Source: Berkiella sp964496435
Lineage (GTDB): Bacteria > Pseudomonadota > Gammaproteobacteria > Berkiellales > Berkiellaceae
Direction of reading: 5' to 3'
NCBI GenBank assembly: GCA_964496435.1
Contig: CAZBZP010000004.1
Coordinates: 62,001-126,000, forward strand
Length of the DNA stretch: 64,000 nt
Below are positions 59,658 to 64,000 of the stretch, piece after piece (position 1 is the first letter of the stretch; each line of letters begins with the position of its first letter). The position numbers and the translations under genes were made by a program. The notes beneath the pieces were generated by a model, which made no database searches, was not told where the DNA came from, and worked only from the letters and a program-made list of their open reading frames with translations.

Positions 59658-60950
59658 TTAGGTAGGACATTTAAAATTAATATTACCTGCTAAGAAATAA
59701 ACAGCAGTGTTTCTAAAGTCACCAGCATAGTCACCGGCAACCAATCCTTGATTATTTACATGCATCGTGCCGCCCCAAACATATTCTGCTGATACGCCTG
59801 CATCTATAACCTTGTTCACATCAAAATGTGTGCCAATGCCAAAGCGCCATGCTGAGTTAACCGGCGTTGATACGGGAATTTGTTCATTAGATTGGAAACG
59901 TGAATCAAAACCTATACCGCCATTAAATTTCACTTTTTCATTTAATTGATGCTGGATTCCTACAGCGCCATGCCAGGTATCCTTATTATGTTTATCAATC
60001 GTCAGCCCCACTGGATTGGTAGAATCAATACCGACATCAATTTGACCAAACTTTTTCCAATTCTGCCAACCAGCGCTTACTAATAACGCCCATACAGGAT
60101 CCCATTGATGAAATAAGCTGAACATCGCTGTTTGTGGCACTTCAATACGGATGTTTACATCTGCATTGAGTAACCCTCTATTAGCTAAAAGCGTGTTCAG
60201 AATGGGAGAAAGATCGGTAAATACTGCGCTAGGTGAGAAGTTAAGTTTTATTGGGCTGGTATAATTCAAACCAACACGAGTGCAATCATTAAATTCATAT
60301 AAGGCACCCAGGTTGGCACCAACGCCCCAAGTGTAATCCGAGAGCTTTAGTTCGCCATCATGAAAATTAAAAATTTGAAATGGTGTATTATTGATGCGCG
60401 TTTTGGCTCTAAAGATCCCATACATGATGACAGGCCCTGCGCCAAGCGATAACCCCTCGCTCATGCGATAGGCCAAGGTTGGCTGTAAGGAAAGCCCCAT
60501 TAAAGTTGATTTCATTGAAGAATAGCGGCCAACCCAATCACTATGGTACATCAGCATAGAGCCAAAATTACCATACATACCAATGCCTGCTTTAAACCTA
60601 TCCGTTACACTATAATGAAAAAACGCACTACCACCCGGAACAACACGAATTGGGTTGCCGCCATCCAGCGAACCGAGAAAAGCAGAATTTGTAATCGGTG
60701 AATACTCAATATCTTCATAAAGCGCTTGGGCACCTAGAAATAGTTGTGTTCCTTCTAAACGCGTCATTCCTGCAGGGTTTGTGAGAATGGTTGAAGGATC
60801 TTGTGCTCTTGCAGAATAACCTGCAGCGGCTAAACCCACATCATCTGAACCCATTTCATAAAGTGAAATACCACCTGCAAAGAGCGTCGCAGAATACAAC
60901 AAACTTGAAAGGGTCAGGCTGTATGTTGCTTTTAAATATTCCTTTTTCAT
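59658..60950 (-). CDS. fadL: FadL/OmpP1-family long-chain fatty acid transporter
   Basis: The 430-residue outer-membrane protein takes up long-chain fatty acids. After a signal peptide (ATLFAGG), the N-terminus shows SLYEMGSDDVGLAAAGYSARAQDPSTILTNPAGMTRL, including the NPAGM hatch motif of FadL. The rest is beta-barrel strand pattern, ending in AVYFLAGNINFKCPT. Strand spacing and length are normal. Confidence 0.9.
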   Translation of the reverse strand: MKKEYLKATYSLTLSSLLYSATLFAGGISLYEMGSDDVGLAAAGYSARAQDPSTILTNPAGMTRLEGTQLFLGAQALYEDIEYSPITNSAFLGSLDGGNPIRVVPGGSAFFHYSVTDRFKAGIGMYGNFGSMLMYHSDWVGRYSSMKSTLMGLSLQPTLAYRMSEGLSLGAGPVIMYGIFRAKTRINNTPFQIFNFHDGELKLSDYTWGVGANLGALYEFNDCTRVGLNYTSPIKLNFSPSAVFTDLSPILNTLLANRGLLNADVNIRIEVPQTAMFSLFHQWDPVWALLVSAGWQNWKKFGQIDVGIDSTNPVGLTIDKHNKDTWHGAVGIQHQLNEKVKFNGGIGFDSRFQSNEQIPVSTPVNSAWRFGIGTHFDVNKVIDAGVSAEYVWGGTMHVNNQGLVAGDYAGDFRNTAVYFLAGNINFKCPT

Positions 60951-61161
60951 CTTTTCTTCCTAGGTAGAAGGTTAACTTCAAAACTAACTCTCTGATAATG
61001 TTTTCAATACTAATTAATTTAACTCATGTACGCAAACCCATCACAAGGGCCAGAGCGCGGTTAGCAAGCCCATTTTCGCAGGCAATAGCTTTTTTTGACT
61101 GTATTTGCCTTGAACTCAACTTAAAATCTCTAAGCTTAAGTGACAACTTTAATAGGTTTAC

Positions 61162-62373
61162 ATGATGCTATCATCTGGGCCACATAGGATACTTGAAGCT
61201 TACTTCCCAACGCCACGCACGGCTCTCAGTGTTAATTTACATGGCGATGCCATTTACGAGCGCTATGCTAATACCCGATGGCGTCTAGTAAATTCAACCG
61301 TAAATTGGGTTGCTAATCCACATCGACTGTGGGCATCTCTGGGCTCCAGCCTTTGGCGAGAAAAATTACTTTTTGATGAAAATGACCAGAGGATACAAGC
61401 GCTTAAATTAAAAGCCATCACCTTTGGCCGTGGTAAATCCATCCAAGAAATACTTGGATATGTTTGTAATCTCGTCAACAGCCTTACAAATGTGCCAAAT
61501 GAGCCTATCATCCATACCGAAAAAAGACTTGATGCGGAAATTGAGGGCTTACTCGAAGCAGCTCACGCCCAAGGCAATCCACATATTTATCTTCATATGA
61601 GTGATTTGATAACTCAGCGAAAATTAATATGTAGACACAAAGGATTAATAAGCACAGCCATTTTAAGAGAATGTGTTGAACAAAACATTCTTCCCTTTGG
61701 TAGTGTTCGTCAATATCGCTCAACGCTGGCAAACAATGAGGCACACACATGGTCTGTTTACCGTGATTTTTCAACTGGACATTTATGGATTTGCGATCCT
61801 AGATGGCGTATTGCTGATAATGTCTCTCAACAGGTTTATGTGCTAGCCCAAACATATTCCCCTGTCGTATTAGACTGTATGCTGCAACGATTGGACACAC
61901 AAGATATTTTTGTTCCTATTGCTGAGAAATTGGCAGAGTTTGCGGCTTTACCCTTTACGGTGGAGCTTATTCAAAATGCGCAGAAAAATATGGCAATTTG
62001 TTGCCGCTTTAAAGAAGGCAACAGAAACTTAAATGCTTTCATGGCAGCATTTCAACAACAAGGCATTATCGTTTCACATTCTGATAGCGCTTTATTTATT
62101 GCAATGACGCAAGCTGTGGCCTTGCTGAAATTAAATGTAGAAAAACTGCTGGCAGACTTTAGACGACTAAGCGAGATCTCGCCAGAAGAAGCTTCCCGGC
62201 AAGCTGTCTTGCAAGCACTGAGTCAACAACCTTTGAATAAACCCATATTTTTTTCTGTTAGTAGTATAAGTATTACTGCCGCACCACCTGGAACACCTTT
62301 TACATTTGTTGATATCGATTGGTCAGAATCCCTGCATGAAAATGAAACCATCATTACGCCTACATTACCTTAA
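61162..62373 (+). CDS. Transglutaminase-like protein with intact Cys-His-Asp triad, candidate effector
   Basis: The 403-residue protein has a transglutaminase-like core at about 150-215: LICRHKGLISTAILRECVEQ (C157), NNEAHTWSVYRD (H195) and LWICDPRW (D212). Spacing and flanks fit the papain-like transglutaminase/arylamine-type fold, where the triad transfers acyl groups or cleaves peptide or isopeptide bonds. The first 130 and last 170 residues have no recognised domain. No signal peptide. AGGT before the Met-Met start. A host-directed deamidase, protease or cross-linker is inferred. Confidence 0.68.
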   Translation: MMLSSGPHRILEAYFPTPRTALSVNLHGDAIYERYANTRWRLVNSTVNWVANPHRLWASLGSSLWREKLLFDENDQRIQALKLKAITFGRGKSIQEILGYVCNLVNSLTNVPNEPIIHTEKRLDAEIEGLLEAAHAQGNPHIYLHMSDLITQRKLICRHKGLISTAILRECVEQNILPFGSVRQYRSTLANNEAHTWSVYRDFSTGHLWICDPRWRIADNVSQQVYVLAQTYSPVVLDCMLQRLDTQDIFVPIAEKLAEFAALPFTVELIQNAQKNMAICCRFKEGNRNLNAFMAAFQQQGIIVSHSDSALFIAMTQAVALLKLNVEKLLADFRRLSEISPEEASRQAVLQALSQQPLNKPIFFSVSSISITAAPPGTPFTFVDIDWSESLHENETIITPTLP

Positions 62374-63530
62374 GCAAGGATTTTTCTTGACATAATCATC
62401 TGCAAAATTAGCATTGTTGCTATCGAGGTCAAAATAAACATCGCAATCCCCATAGGCATAAATTTTCCTTGATAACAAAGGCTTACTAATTCCAGCAAAA
62501 CCGCTGTGAGCAACAATACAAATGCTTGCCCCAATCCAGCTGATCGACCTTTTGTATCGGGCACAACATCCAATGACAAGGGGTAAAGTATATTAATAGG
62601 AAAGACAATGCCAATTGAAAAGAGAATAAGCACACTCGTTATCCATAATGGTTGATTTATGTCTAAGATTAGTAGCCCTAATATTAACATCACGCTAAGG
62701 ACACAAAGTGTCAAACCAAATAGCAATAATGATTTTTGTTTATATTTGTTAAACAACATGGGGCTTAATATGCACACAAGAGCAAAAGCCAAGGACAATG
62801 AGCCTTGATAATAGCCAAAGTGCTTAAGTGAAACTTTCATACCTTCCATATAAAAAATGGGGGCCATTCCCATAAACATCCAATAAGCACCAACCGGCAA
62901 CGATACTCCCATAACAAGGCTTAGATAATTTTTGGATTTAATAAGCACAGCGTAGGAACGTATAGAAAAGGACAAGGTTTTATCGCCTGGCTTAGAGGGC
63001 ACTGTAAAGCAAGCTGCAATCAAACAAATAAAACCTAAAATTAACAAAATACTGAAATTCGCTCGCCAGTTAAAATAGAGGTTCACAAAACTGCCAATAA
63101 CAGGCGCAATTGCCATGGCAAGTGTTTTCACGCCATTGATAACCCCCATCACGCCTGCTTGCTTGTCACTGTCATATGCTTCAAGCAGTACAGGAAATGA
63201 AAGAATCGCCGGTGCAGATATGCCAATCCCTTGTAAAAATCGTCCCAAGAGCAAGCAGGTGAAGTTGGGTGCAAATACGCAGCAAATACTGCCCAGAACA
63301 AAAATTAGCATGCCCAACAAAAGCACATGACGACGATTAAATCGATCGCCTAAAAAACCTGCAAACAAAGAGCATACACAAAATGAGACAAAATTAAGGC
63401 TGATAGTTAATTGCACCATTGCAGGTGTTAAACTAAAAACTTGTTGTAATTCAGGGAAGCTGGGGATGAATAAATCCATCTCCATGCCGCAGAGTACTTG
63501 TATCAGTAATATAGTAATAAATTTATACAT
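62370..63530 (-). CDS. MFS drug/metabolite exporter, Bcr/CflA type
   Basis: The 386-residue carrier has 12 hydrophobic segments. MDLFIPSFPELQQVFSLTPAMVQLTISLNF at the N-terminus and GFLGDRFNRRHVLLLGMLIFVLGSICCVFAP (loop 2-3, GxxxDRxxRR) are Bcr/CflA-like. These proton-coupled antiporters export drugs or small metabolites. Its end overlaps the transglutaminase-like gene by 4 bp on the opposite strand. Confidence 0.87.
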   Translation of the reverse strand: MYKFITILLIQVLCGMEMDLFIPSFPELQQVFSLTPAMVQLTISLNFVSFCVCSLFAGFLGDRFNRRHVLLLGMLIFVLGSICCVFAPNFTCLLLGRFLQGIGISAPAILSFPVLLEAYDSDKQAGVMGVINGVKTLAMAIAPVIGSFVNLYFNWRANFSILLILGFICLIAACFTVPSKPGDKTLSFSIRSYAVLIKSKNYLSLVMGVSLPVGAYWMFMGMAPIFYMEGMKVSLKHFGYYQGSLSLAFALVCILSPMLFNKYKQKSLLLFGLTLCVLSVMLILGLLILDINQPLWITSVLILFSIGIVFPINILYPLSLDVVPDTKGRSAGLGQAFVLLLTAVLLELVSLCYQGKFMPMGIAMFILTSIATMLILQMIMSRKILA

Positions 63531-63642
63531 ATTTTGTTTTCATCATGTTTCTACAGTCCTAATAAAATTCATTCAGAGTGTGTTGATGAGCTTGATTCGT
63601 CTGCATGAACCTCTCATTCCCTTAAAAATTGAGTATGCTTTT

Positions 63643-64000
63643 TTATGCATTCTCATCACCCTCATCCAGCAAGAACCCACCAACCTGACTGTTCCATAAC
63701 TTCGCATACATGCCTTTTTGAGCAAGCAATTGTTGATGTGTGCCATCTTCAACAATTTTGCCTTGATCAAATACCAAGATCCTGTCCATTTTAAGTAGCG
63801 TTGAAAGTCGATGCGCAACGACAATAACTGTTTTATTATTCATCAGCGTATTGAGACTCTCTTGAATATAACCCTCGGTCACTGAATCTAAGGCACTGGT
63901 TGCTTCATCCAGAATCAAAATGGGGGCATTCTTTAATATGGCCCGCGCAATGGAAATACGTTGCCTTTGGCCCCCTGAAAGCTTAATACCACGCTCTCCC
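63643..64000 (-). CDS. Exporter-type ABC ATPase domain, 5' truncated by window edge
   Basis: The frame runs off the right edge, so only the C-terminal part of the ATPase is seen. It shows the signature KLSGGQRQR, Walker B ILILDEA with SALD D-loop, and H-loop VVAHRLST, then DRILVFDQGKIVEDGTHQQLL and a short acidic end. These are features of MsbA/bacteriocin-exporter type half transporters. The membrane part, and any C39 peptidase domain, would lie outside. The ATPase is intact as far as seen. Confidence 0.88.
   Translation of the reverse strand, partial: GERGIKLSGGQRQRISIARAILKNAPILILDEATSALDSVTEGYIQESLNTLMNNKTVIVVAHRLSTLLKMDRILVFDQGKIVEDGTHQQLLAQKGMYAKLWNSQVGGFLLDEGDENA

Noticed and set aside
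63643..64000. Assignment of the right-edge ABC ATPase as the exporter of the two bacteriocin-like peptides
   Set aside because: Only the ATPase end is visible, no C39 domain can be seen and the peptide genes are 14-25 kb away. It may equally be a multidrug or lipid exporter.
1..64000. CRISPR arrays, rRNA, tRNA genes, intact insertion sequences or a replication origin
   Set aside because: Reading the intergenic regions by eye showed no regularly spaced repeats, tRNA arms or transposase genes. A tRNA search program would be needed for certainty.

Overview
The window looks like chromosome from a low-GC gammaproteobacterium that lives inside eukaryotic cells, most likely in or near the Legionellales (Legionella, Coxiella, Berkiella). 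This is inferred, not proven. Housekeeping genes (argC, cbpA/cbpM, mscL, nudC, argR, fadL type, aapJQMP, AcrAB type, hppA) are of gammaproteobacterial character. They alternate with genes that resemble host-directed proteins: an F-box plus ankyrin protein with a basic patch, a 924-residue ankyrin protein, a large protein with a CX5R phosphatase motif, a protein with a transglutaminase-type Cys-His-Asp triad, and several proteins with a hydrophobic hairpin followed by coiled coil. A lysine/alanine-rich histone H1-like protein and two LuxR-type regulators without synthase genes fit the same lifestyle. No secretion system, rRNA, tRNA, CRISPR array or intact transposon is visible.

Layout. 1-4.4 kb: end of an aminotransferase, then on the minus strand cbpA-cbpM-argC and a CAT-like gene. 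4.5-6.4 kb: a UmuD-like peptidase without umuC and the mobile mystery protein A/B pair (HTH plus Fic) behind a palindromic operator. 6.4-12.3 kb: an HtpX homologue lacking its catalytic Glu, a polysaccharide deacetylase, an HATPase/DUF4325 pair, a His-rich secreted protein, a ribbon-helix-helix/RelE-like toxin-antitoxin pair and a VanX-like protein lacking its metal ligands. 12.4-18.5 kb: a TrpX-type substrate-binding protein behind a Phe/Tyr-rich leader ORF with competing hairpins, and the aapJQMP amino-acid ABC transporter operon. 18.5-28.5 kb: quinone oxidoreductase, LysE/ArgO exporter, the CX5R protein, mscL, a serine hydrolase and an AcrAB-type pump. 28.9-34.9 kb: envelope lipoprotein, BON protein, two unknowns, and a dienelactone hydrolase/YceI/cytochrome b561/YceI cluster.

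34.9-43.5 kb: a GC-rich island, the histone-like gene, a LuxR-type regulator, SDR, HdeD-like, small GNAT, a double-glycine-leader peptide, HDOD and OsmC, then a soluble pyrophosphatase homologue that has lost most catalytic acids beside a membrane proton pyrophosphatase. 43.7-50.6 kb: two large candidate effectors, a second leader-peptide gene and an outer-membrane barrel. 50.6-58.8 kb: argR, nudC, an alpha/beta hydrolase, an avidin-like secreted protein, the second LuxR-type regulator, GNAT, the F-box/ankyrin protein, an FMN reductase and small lipoproteins. 58.8-64 kb: a conserved unknown, FadL, the transglutaminase-like protein, a Bcr/CflA-type MFS pump and the end of an exporter ABC ATPase that runs off the window.

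Two themes stand out. Nutrient acquisition is mainly amino-acid and fatty-acid uptake plus arginine genes (argC, argR, argO-like). At least three proteins keep an enzyme fold but have lost catalytic residues (HtpX, VanX-like, pyrophosphatase). Convergent gene pairs are usually separated by perfect 8-16 bp inverted repeats that serve as likely bidirectional terminators.
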